This document shows positions 1 to 7,102 of a DNA stretch of 13,895 nucleotides, in pieces. Source of the DNA: Planctomycetota bacterium (lineage in GTDB: Bacteria > Planctomycetota > Planctomycetia > Pirellulales > Pirellulaceae); NCBI GenBank assembly GCA_029259935.1, contig JAJDEH010000374.1, positions 1 to 13,895 on the forward strand. Reading direction: 5' to 3'. Made by a program: the position numbers and the translations under genes. The notes beneath the pieces are model-generated. The model searched no databases and was not told where the DNA came from. It saw only the letters and a program-made list of their open reading frames with translations. The number at the start of each line of letters is the position of its first letter. Position 1 is the stretch's first letter.

Positions 1-79
1 CGAAATCCTCCTTGTTGTTTTAAGTGCCCTTGGTGTGTAAGCAAAATTCGCACCAAGAAACAGGGGGGATCTCGAGTTT

Positions 80-3000
80 TTGTCGATTCATGCTCCCAAC
101 AGCAGTCGGGGTTCGCTTGTTCTGGGACTAGTCCGTAGCGCTGGACCCGCCGGCCCGTGCGCTAGCGAACAGCCACCGGCAACCAACATGACAGTCGCCG
201 ACGCTTGCGAACTTGTGCGGCAAGCGGCGCTTGGACTGCAGTACGCGTCGGGCAAGGGCCTCGTGCATCGAGACATTAAGCCCTCGAATCTGATTCTAGC
301 TCGCAGCGAACACAGCGAACCGCAAGTCAAGATCCTCGATTTCGGCTTGGCGCTGCTGGACGACCCAAACCTGGCGGGACAGCGTGACTTGACCACCGCC
401 GGACAAATGATGGGAACCCTCGATTACATGGCGCCCGAACAAGGCTCGGACAGCCACGAAGTGGACATCCGCGCGGATATCTACTCGCTGGGCGCGACGC
501 TGTTCAAGCTGCTGTGCGGCCAGGCGCCCCTTCCGACCTCTAAGTACAACACGCTCCTCAAGATGCTCACGGCCCTGGCCACCGAGCCGGCCCCGTCGAT
601 CGCGACCCAACGCCACGATCTGCCAGGCGACCTGGTCGCGATCGTCGATCACATGCTGGCGAAAGACCCGGCCGATCGATTCGCGACGCCACAGGATGTT
701 GCCGCAGCCTTGGCACCACTAGCCGAGAATGCGGATCTTGCAGCGCTGTTGCAAAAGGCGTGCGCGCTGAGCGACACCGTAAGCAGTGACGAATCCGCGC
801 TCACCGCCACGGGCCATCTCGCTAAATCAGGTTCGCACGAAACGGAGCCCACGCTCGAAGCACCCAGGCCACCCATTTCAAAGGAGCAAGTGGATGAAAA
901 GAAAGCCGGCATCAAGCCGAGTTCCGCGACGCAAACCCAAAGCTGGCTTTCGAAATATGGCCGTCGCGCCATCCTTGTCACTACGGCACTCGCCGGAATC
1001 ATCCTGCTGAGCGTGATCCTCAAGCTACGCACACCGCAAGGCACCGTCACCGTCAAACTCGGTGAAGGCGTTTCCGCAGACGATGTGCAAATCGAATTCA
1101 CCCAAGGCAACCAACTGCAAGTTATCGACAAGAACAACAACTGGAAAATCGACCTGACGGACGGTAAGTGGAACGTCAGCGTCAAGGGCGGCGGTGAACA
1201 GTTCACGATCGACAAGCAAACCATCACGGTCCGTCGCCGTGGAAAGGTATATGTCACCGTCACGCTCAAAGATAATACGATTGGCAACTCGGCCGACCGC
1301 GAGGTCGCCGAGCGGCTGTTGCGAGATGACCGCGTTAGCTCGATCAAAATATCTGGAAGGATTGGCTGGGTTTCCAAGGTGAAGGATCTACGTGGTGATG
1401 AACTAAATGTGGTTGGGATCGTTTGCAACTCGAATGAGGTGATGTTGCAACAGATAGTAAAATTGACCGGACTTAGGGAGTTGATTTCCAACAACGGCGG
1501 CGTCACGGACCAGGGAATGGCGACGCTGTCCCGAATGTGGGATTTGGAATCTCTTCAGTTAAAAAACACAAAGGTGACAGATGCAGGTCTGAAGTACCTT
1601 GAATCGTTGCATCGACTGGACTATCTGTTGCTGGAGGGAACCGATGTCTCGGCCAGTGGGGTGGCCAGGCTGCAATTGATTCACTTGAATTGTCGAATCG
1701 AATCCGGATTTTCCGACGAAGAAATCGCGGTGGCGGCGAAAGAGTTTGATCTCGACCGACGCGCGGCGGAGTACGTGCTGAAAAAAAGCGGGACGGTGGT
1801 TTGCGCTGCTCCGCGACTCAATGGTTTCGCTGATATTGTTGATGGTAAAAAGTTGAGCGATCTACCAACGACGCCGTTCCGGTTGGGCAGTGTTGTTCTA
1901 GGGAATGTTCCGGAAGTTCACGATGACGATCTGAAGCCGCTCGAGGGGCTGACGAATCTGACGCAAGTATTCCTGCAGAACACAGAAGTCGGGAACGAAG
2001 GTCTTCAGAGCTTGGCTCGGATTCCCGGCCTTTCCAATGTCAGCCTCTTCGGCACGCAAGTAACGGACGAGGGCCTGGTGGAACTGGCTGGGTTGCCGAA
2101 GCTACGCTCGATCCATCTTGGTGGCACTGCTCTTGATCAGAGGGGAATCGAGGGGCTGACGATTCTGGAAAACACGACCAAATTGAGTTTCGGCACGATC
2201 ACGCGCGAGCGGTTGCTGGAGCTGGCCCAACTGTCCCATTTGCGTCGCTTGGGGCTGGCCACGCGCTGTGTCACGAGTACCGACGTCGAGGATTTTCAGA
2301 AGATCAACCCGGCTTGTCGAGTGTTCATCGGCCCGGAACTGGTTGGCCGGGATCCTGTTCGTGACACGGCAGAATGGGCGCAGGCGATTGGAGCGACCGT
2401 TTTGGTGCTGGGGTCCACCGGAGAGAACGTCAAGTACAAACTTGGTGAGCCACTGCCCGCGGGACCATTCGACATTCGGTCGCTTGATTTTCTGGGGATC
2501 GATGAGCTCACGGATGACGATTTGGCGCGGCTTTCCGTTCTTCCAGATATCTATTCTGTCGGGCTGGCATCAACCAAAGTCACCCATCGCGGTATTCAGC
2601 ACCTTTTACAATGTCGTTCTGTTGGCAGTGTTTCGCTGATGCGAACCAAGATCAAGGACGAAGCGCTGCTGCCTCTAGGCAAACTGGATCTCTACAGTCT
2701 GTATCTCTCGGTGACGGAGATCACCAGCGCCGGAGTGGCTCATCTTCGTGCCGCGCGGCGACTCGAAACTCTGGAATTAAACGCCACCAAGATCGACGGT
2801 ACGGCGCTGCAGTACGTTGCCAAGCTAACATTCCTCACGAGGTTACAGGTAAACCACACCCAGATCGGTGACGAGGATCTTCCCAATCTGTACTCGCTCG
2901 CTTCACTGCGCAATCTTGGATTGAGGCAAACCAGAGTCACCGTCTCCGGCGTCGCCAAACTGCAGGCGGCCCTGCCCGAATGCAAGATTGACTCTGATTT

Positions 3001-3919
3001 CACCGACGAGCAAATCGCGGCGGCGACGGAGAAGATCGATCCGAATCGTCGCGCGGCACTGTGGTGGCTGTCTTGTGGCGGGCGAGTGAAGGTTGAAACC
3101 ACGGATAAAAAGACTTTGCACGTAACCGATCCACCCAAGCTGCCCTCGAATGAGTTTCGGGTGGTGGGACTCGAAACTGTGGGGCTTGGATTTCATGAGA
3201 TTGAAGATGACGACCTGCGCAACCTTCGCGGACTCGAACACCTCACCTCTCTAAGTCTGAACGCCCAGCAAATCACGAATGACGGGTTGCGAAATCTCAC
3301 AAGTCTAAAGAACCTCGAAGTGCTGTGGCTGGGCAACGGTACCCCGGTGAACGATACCGGCCTGAAATATTTGAAAGAACTGAAGAAACTCTCATCGTTG
3401 AACTTGAAGAGCGCACCTGATGTAACCGAAACGGGAGTACGCCATTTGAAGGAACTCAGAAACCTCAAGCATTTGCATTTGCATTTTTCCAAGTTTGGTG
3501 ACGCTGGACTGGAACAACTGAAAGACCTGACGGGTCTTGAAATATTGCAACTACATGTGGTTCAGGCGACCAACGCCGGGATAGCGCATCTCAAAGAAAT
3601 GACCAATCTACACACGCTCCAAATCAGTGGCATAGGTCTGGGCGATGCCGAGATGGTGCACCTGGAGGGAATGACAAACCTAAGGGAACTAAACATCCGT
3701 ATCGGACACTTCACTGATTCCGGGCTAGAGCATCTTGAGAATTTGAAGGGGCTGAATCGACTGGATCTGCGCGACACCGCCAAAGTTACCGCCGCCGGCG
3801 TCGCAAAACTACAGGCGGCTCTACCCAAATGTAAAATTGAATCTGACTTCACCGACAAAGAAATCGCCGCTGCGACGGAGAACCCAGATGCGGACGGTGG
3901 GGAGAAGCAGCCGAATTGA
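80..3919 (+). CDS. N-lobe-less Ser/Thr kinase / transmembrane / leucine-rich-repeat protein
   Basis: A protein of about 1279 residues. Residues 37-212 match the C-lobe of a Hanks-type kinase: catalytic loop HRDIKPSN (63-70), DFG (87-89), APE (118-120), the subdomain IX Asp in DIYSLG (133) and the subdomain XI Arg (200). The glycine-rich loop, the ATP-anchoring Lys and the helix-C Glu are missing, so activity is doubtful. Residues 297-314 are a membrane span. Residues 316-397 resemble the short beta-rich segment (starting RTPQGTVTV) that follows the span in other planctomycete kinases. From about residue 406 to the end lie four linker-plus-LRR modules with motifs such as VTDAGL and LxxLxLxxT, probably outside the cytoplasm. 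The start is uncertain. TTG at 80 follows an AGGGGGGAT stretch, with an in-frame stop at 38-40; ATG at 188 is the alternative. Family recognition is firm. The role, probably sensing or adhesion, is inferred. Confidence 0.85.
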   Translation: MSIHAPNSSRGSLVLGLVRSAGPAGPCASEQPPATNMTVADACELVRQAALGLQYASGKGLVHRDIKPSNLILARSEHSEPQVKILDFGLALLDDPNLAGQRDLTTAGQMMGTLDYMAPEQGSDSHEVDIRADIYSLGATLFKLLCGQAPLPTSKYNTLLKMLTALATEPAPSIATQRHDLPGDLVAIVDHMLAKDPADRFATPQDVAAALAPLAENADLAALLQKACALSDTVSSDESALTATGHLAKSGSHETEPTLEAPRPPISKEQVDEKKAGIKPSSATQTQSWLSKYGRRAILVTTALAGIILLSVILKLRTPQGTVTVKLGEGVSADDVQIEFTQGNQLQVIDKNNNWKIDLTDGKWNVSVKGGGEQFTIDKQTITVRRRGKVYVTVTLKDNTIGNSADREVAERLLRDDRVSSIKISGRIGWVSKVKDLRGDELNVVGIVCNSNEVMLQQIVKLTGLRELISNNGGVTDQGMATLSRMWDLESLQLKNTKVTDAGLKYLESLHRLDYLLLEGTDVSASGVARLQLIHLNCRIESGFSDEEIAVAAKEFDLDRRAAEYVLKKSGTVVCAAPRLNGFADIVDGKKLSDLPTTPFRLGSVVLGNVPEVHDDDLKPLEGLTNLTQVFLQNTEVGNEGLQSLARIPGLSNVSLFGTQVTDEGLVELAGLPKLRSIHLGGTALDQRGIEGLTILENTTKLSFGTITRERLLELAQLSHLRRLGLATRCVTSTDVEDFQKINPACRVFIGPELVGRDPVRDTAEWAQAIGATVLVLGSTGENVKYKLGEPLPAGPFDIRSLDFLGIDELTDDDLARLSVLPDIYSVGLASTKVTHRGIQHLLQCRSVGSVSLMRTKIKDEALLPLGKLDLYSLYLSVTEITSAGVAHLRAARRLETLELNATKIDGTALQYVAKLTFLTRLQVNHTQIGDEDLPNLYSLASLRNLGLRQTRVTVSGVAKLQAALPECKIDSDFTDEQIAAATEKIDPNRRAALWWLSCGGRVKVETTDKKTLHVTDPPKLPSNEFRVVGLETVGLGFHEIEDDDLRNLRGLEHLTSLSLNAQQITNDGLRNLTSLKNLEVLWLGNGTPVNDTGLKYLKELKKLSSLNLKSAPDVTETGVRHLKELRNLKHLHLHFSKFGDAGLEQLKDLTGLEILQLHVVQATNAGIAHLKEMTNLHTLQISGIGLGDAEMVHLEGMTNLRELNIRIGHFTDSGLEHLENLKGLNRLDLRDTAKVTAAGVAKLQAALPKCKIESDFTDKEIAAATENPDADGGEKQPN
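2948..3031 (+). repeat. Direct repeat copy A: end-of-module linker in the LRR gene
   Basis: This 84-base coding stretch is clearly similar to 3797-3880. It encodes GVAKLQAALPECKIDSDFTD followed by EQIAAATE. The second copy differs by a few, partly synonymous, substitutions. A more diverged copy reads FSDEEIAVAAKE around 1709-1744. Each copy closes an LRR block and leads into the next module, or into the C-terminus. Confidence 0.8.
3797..3880 (+). repeat. Direct repeat copy B: end-of-module linker in the LRR gene
   Basis: Partner of the 84-base repeat at 2948-3031, with the same length and reading frame. It encodes GVAKLQAALPKCKIESDFTD followed by KEIAAATE, only about a dozen residues before the stop codon. 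The protein therefore ends exactly where a further module would otherwise begin, which suggests that the array grew by unequal duplication. Confidence 0.8.
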
Positions 3920-4458
3920 CTGCGTCTCCGGCTTGAGGATCGCCGACACAATGTAGCGTTCGCTGCTTAGCCGTGCATTATGTTCTTGTCTCCAGGTGAC
4001 GAACCATCCACATCAGCCTTCGCAAAAAATTTCCCAACGCGAACATCTTGACCGGCACCGACGGCAAACCAATTCGGATTCCGTGCATGCCTGATTTCTG
4101 CGCGCGTGGGTGCGACATTCGGCAGAAATCGAGGGATTCAAGCTTTATGATTCAGGGGATTAATAAAGTCGCCGACTCCCACCCTGTTTTGTGAATTTTT
4201 CGTGATTTCGCGCGAGAATTCTATCCCAAGTGCAATCTATAGAACAGGAGGAAAGATCGTTTTCGTCGAACTGCTACGGTGCGGGCCTCCGGGGGACGCG
4301 ATGGGACGGTACGACATCGCCGCGCTTACTCGGGCGCTAAAACGGATACTTCTAGACACGCCCACCTACCCTGTTGAAAATCTCAGCGGCTTTTGAAGAG
4401 GCTGTGGGGAAGGGGACGCCTGAATCCCATTTCATCCTGAATCACAACGGAGACGTTT
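3920..4458. other. 539-base gene-poor intergenic region
   Basis: No recognisable gene lies here. Visible elements are a 9-bp inverted repeat (4093-4130), an AT-rich patch (about 4187-4207), an AGGAGG at 4246-4251 with no start codon at a usable distance, and an 8-base direct repeat CCTGAATC at 4419-4426 and 4436-4443 just before the next gene. A 31-codon frame (4301-4396) has an ATG preceded by GGGGGA and could encode a small peptide with a short amphipathic-looking stretch (ALTRALKRILL). No homologue comes to mind and I do not call it as a gene. The promoter of the downstream nuclease gene must lie in this gap, but I cannot place it. Confidence 0.6.
4093..4130. repeat. Inverted repeat (9-bp arms, 20-base loop)
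   Basis: GATTTCTGC (4093-4101) and GCAGAAATC (4122-4130) are perfect reverse complements around a GC-rich 20-base spacer. No T-run follows on either strand, so a simple intrinsic terminator is unlikely. It could be a protein-binding site or a stable RNA hairpin in the leader of the downstream nuclease gene or the trailer of the LRR gene. Confidence 0.5.
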
Positions 4459-5421
4459 ATGAAGACTGGCTGGATCATTTCTCTCGTGCTGCTCGTCTCA
4501 GGAAGCCCCGCTCTTGGGCAACAGGATATTGAAGTCCGCGGTGAGGAGAGAATTCGCATTGCTACCTGGAATCTGGAATGGTTTTTTGACGCCGATACTT
4601 CCGACAATCATTCGCAACTTGCCAAGCAGCAGAGCGCGGACAGCGAATCGGAGTACCGTGGCCGAGTAAAGAAAATTGCGAAGGCTATCGCGGATTTCAA
4701 TCCAACCGTGCTCGCCCTGCAGGAGATTGAAAATCGAAAAGTGGTTCGAGATCTCCGCGATGAGCTCAGAACGCAACACAACCGGAACTATCGAGTTGGT
4801 TTCAAGCAGGGGAAAGACCCGAACACCGAACAAGACGTCGCTTTCCTTTATGAGGACCGTGAAGGCACAGTGCAAGTCGAACGGGTGGAAGATGCTACCA
4901 ATCGCGACTTTTCAAACAAGCAATTGTTCAAAGTGCCCTCCAAGCACGCCGCGATGACCGTGCAACGCCGAGCGGGTGACAAGTTGTACAAGTTGACGAT
5001 CATCAACGTGCACTTCAAAGCAGGTAAGAAAACGAGCGATGTTGCCCAGCGCAAGAAGCAGGCTCGCGTGATGAATGTATGGGCCGAGGAATTGTTGAAA
5101 AAGGGGCATGCCGTGATCATGCTCGGCGACTTCAATGTGAGGATTCCGTTCAAAAAGAACGGACCCAACACAGACATGGGGATTGCCATGGGCATGGACA
5201 GTAGAACGCCGCTCGATGACCTTGAGGACATGCATGGTGATCTGCCCCGACGATTTCGCAAAACCCATCCCCTCGGCCACCTCGACCGTATCCTGCTCAG
5301 CGCAAACCTGCTTGACGACCAGGGGCTCGTCTTCGATCGGATGTTCACACACGAGGCGATTGGCAAAAGGAGGCTTAGCGATCACAAGCCGTTGTCCTGC
5401 ACGTTCACTTACAGGCCTTAG
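4459..5421 (+). CDS. Exported endonuclease/exonuclease/phosphatase (DNase I-like) family protein
   Basis: A 320-residue member of the EEP superfamily of metal-dependent phosphoesterases. The hallmark motifs appear in order: ATWNLEW (Asn38), LQEIEN (Glu89, metal ligand), NVHFKAG (His185), GDFN (Asp224, Asn226), HLDRIL (274-279) and the C-terminal SDH (307-309). All expected catalytic residues are therefore present and the enzyme should be active. Residues 1-20 form a signal peptide (MKTGWIISLVLLVSGSPALG), so it probably acts outside the cytoplasm. The substrate may be DNA, RNA or a phospho-organic compound; sequence alone cannot decide, though the WNLEW/LQEIEN pattern favours nuclease-like members. 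GGAG lies 6 bases before the ATG, supporting this start. The gene appears monocistronic, with 539 bases to the upstream gene and a convergent rtcB downstream. Confidence 0.9.
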   Translation: MKTGWIISLVLLVSGSPALGQQDIEVRGEERIRIATWNLEWFFDADTSDNHSQLAKQQSADSESEYRGRVKKIAKAIADFNPTVLALQEIENRKVVRDLRDELRTQHNRNYRVGFKQGKDPNTEQDVAFLYEDREGTVQVERVEDATNRDFSNKQLFKVPSKHAAMTVQRRAGDKLYKLTIINVHFKAGKKTSDVAQRKKQARVMNVWAEELLKKGHAVIMLGDFNVRIPFKKNGPNTDMGIAMGMDSRTPLDDLEDMHGDLPRRFRKTHPLGHLDRILLSANLLDDQGLVFDRMFTHEAIGKRRLSDHKPLSCTFTYRP

Positions 5422-5441
5422 CGAAACTCTTTCGTTCACGA

Positions 5442-5483
5442 GTTGACCGGCCTACGTCTGGTTGCGGATCCGTTGAGGTCAAC
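5442..5483. terminator. Possible bidirectional terminator between convergent genes
   Basis: GTTGACC (5442-5448) and GGTCAAC (5477-5483) form a perfect 7-bp inverted repeat with a 28-base loop, between the converging nuclease and rtcB genes. A second pair, GGCGGT (5541-5546) and ACCGCC (5568-5573), lies just past the rtcB stop. Neither has a clear T-tract and the first loop is long, so termination is inferred mainly from position. Confidence 0.3.
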
Positions 5484-5578
5484 CCGAATCGGCTGTGCTG
5501 GCGCGGTTGATCGTCATGGTCTTCGTCGCCGACGGGAAACGGCGGTGAGCGCAACCCCAAGCTGGCCACCGCCCTCGA

Positions 5579-6970
5579 CTAGTCCTCCGGCTTGCTGCCG
5601 TCGTCGCACATCTTGACGATTTTTGGGTCGAACCGGGCCACGATTTCGACAAGGTCCGTCTGGTGCCGCATCACCTCGCGAATGTCCTTGTAGACGCCCG
5701 GCACTTCATCCGCTCCAGCCGACAGCACCCGGACGCCCTTCTTTTCCAAGTCGTTCTTCACAGCTTTCCAGTTGTACTTGTCCTTCGCTTTTTTGCGCGA
5801 CATGCGGCGGCCCGCTCCATGCGACGCCGATCCCAGCGACCGCGCATTTCCCTTGCCGCGAACGACAAATGCCGGATCGGCCATCGAACCGGGAATCACG
5901 CCAAGTTCGCCTTCTCCCGCCGGCGTGGCTCCCTTGCGATGCACGATGACCTCTTTGCCATCGTGAGTTTCCTTCCAAGCGAAGTTGTGATGGTTTTCGA
6001 CGCCCGCGATGATCGCGGCACCCAGCAGTTTGGATACCAAGCGATGAATGACATCGTGGTTGGCCGCTGCATAGTCGCCCATCAGATTCATGGCCGCCCA
6101 GTATTCCTGGCCTTCCTGACTGTCTAGATCTAGCCACGCCAGTCGGTCGAGATCTTCATAACGCTTGGGCAGACGGGAACGGGCAATCGCGCTGTAGGTG
6201 GAACAGACCGACGCGCCGGTGCCTCGGCTGCCGCTGTGGCTCAACAAAGCCACGTACTGGCCTGCTACAAGCCCCAGCTCCGAATCGCTTTCTCCCAGCG
6301 TCAACAATCCAAACTCGGCGAAGTGATTTCCCGAGCCCGAAGTTCCCAATTGCTTCCAGGCGCGGTCCTTCTTTTCTCGGGTGATGCGCGAAACAGTCCA
6401 GTCTTGGTCCATGACCGAGTGCGACTGAGGCCGCTCGTGTTCCGATCCAACGCCGAACCGGGTCCCGCCTTCGAGCGCTTCGCGGTACCGATTGAACTTG
6501 TCGTCGAGCGAATTGGGCGGCATGTCCAGCACGGACATTTTCATCCGGCAGGCAATGTCGACACCCACGGCATAGGGAATCACTGCATTTTCGCAGGCCA
6601 GCACGCCACCAATGGGCAGACCATAGCCGACGTGTGCATCGGGCATCAAAGCCGCTCCCGTCGCCACGGGAACACTGCACGCCTGGCGCATCTGCGCGTG
6701 CGCCGCGCCGTCAATCCCCTCATCGCCCCAGGTTTGGTAGGAAACAGGATCCGCGCGCACATAGTCCCGGTCCTCGATGACCGCGGTGGCGAATTCGCCA
6801 AAACTAGCGTCGGCGAAAAAATCTTCCGGACTCTCCAGCACCGACTGGATTTGCTTCTTCACCTCTTTTGACTTTGAACCGCCCGACTTCACGGCGTGCT
6901 GGATGGCGGCAATCGCCTCTTTCACGCAATGTTCGGGAACGCCGATTTTCTGGAGTTGTCTGCTATTCAT
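5579..6970 (-). CDS. rtcB: RNA-splicing ligase RtcB (3'-phosphate/5'-OH RNA ligase)
   Basis: A 463-residue RtcB. The enzyme joins RNA 2',3'-cyclic phosphate or 3'-phosphate ends to 5'-hydroxyl ends using GTP and Mn2+, in RNA repair or tRNA splicing. Signature segments are present in order: MPDAHVGYGLPIGG (109-122), GVDIACRM (136-143, with metal ligands Asp138 and Cys141), SGNHF (Asn215, His216), SHSGSRG (metal His245), ENHHNFAW (325-332), HRKGATPA (344-351), PGSM (360-363) and SHGAGRRMSR (383-392), whose His384 is the expected guanylylation site. All active-site residues look intact. AGGGGG lies 8 bases before the ATG. No archease, RtcA or RtcR gene is in the window. The neighbours are a glycosyltransferase upstream and a converging nuclease downstream, neither an obvious partner. 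The length is nearer to the archaeal enzymes than to the roughly 408-residue E. coli protein. Confidence 0.97.
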   Translation of the reverse strand: MNSRQLQKIGVPEHCVKEAIAAIQHAVKSGGSKSKEVKKQIQSVLESPEDFFADASFGEFATAVIEDRDYVRADPVSYQTWGDEGIDGAAHAQMRQACSVPVATGAALMPDAHVGYGLPIGGVLACENAVIPYAVGVDIACRMKMSVLDMPPNSLDDKFNRYREALEGGTRFGVGSEHERPQSHSVMDQDWTVSRITREKKDRAWKQLGTSGSGNHFAEFGLLTLGESDSELGLVAGQYVALLSHSGSRGTGASVCSTYSAIARSRLPKRYEDLDRLAWLDLDSQEGQEYWAAMNLMGDYAAANHDVIHRLVSKLLGAAIIAGVENHHNFAWKETHDGKEVIVHRKGATPAGEGELGVIPGSMADPAFVVRGKGNARSLGSASHGAGRRMSRKKAKDKYNWKAVKNDLEKKGVRVLSAGADEVPGVYKDIREVMRHQTDLVEIVARFDPKIVKMCDDGSKPED

Positions 6971-7102
6971 GGTGATTGCCCCCTAGGTAAATTTTCGAGA
7001 TGAAGAAGTGACAACGGGGCTTCTTGTTGGTTCGCGGCTGATTTTCAGAGTGTCGTGTTCGCTGAACCTCGATGTCGTCTTTTGTCGTGATTGGTCCAAC
7101 GT

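Noticed and set aside
71..166. Cluster of CTCGAG, ACTAGT and GCTAGC hexamers near the left end, suggesting vector sequence
   Set aside because: They are spread over about 95 bases inside an open frame, without any recognisable polylinker context. The GGTACC at the right edge is natural coding sequence of the channel gene.
649..1506. Minus-strand 285-codon frame under the kinase/LRR gene
   Set aside because: Ser/Arg/Thr-rich translation without motifs, and antisense to a well-supported coding frame.
4246..4251. Strong AGGAGG Shine-Dalgarno-like site in the intergenic gap
   Set aside because: No ATG, GTG or TTG occurs 4-14 bases downstream, so it cannot define a gene start.
6236..6871. Plus-strand 211-codon frame over rtcB
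   Set aside because: It lies opposite the catalytic core of RtcB and has no family features; a shadow frame.
6995..7030. AAGAAG/CTTCTT inverted repeat as a terminator for the glycosyltransferase
   Set aside because: Weak, AT-rich 6-bp stem with a 12-base loop and no T-run in the direction of transcription.
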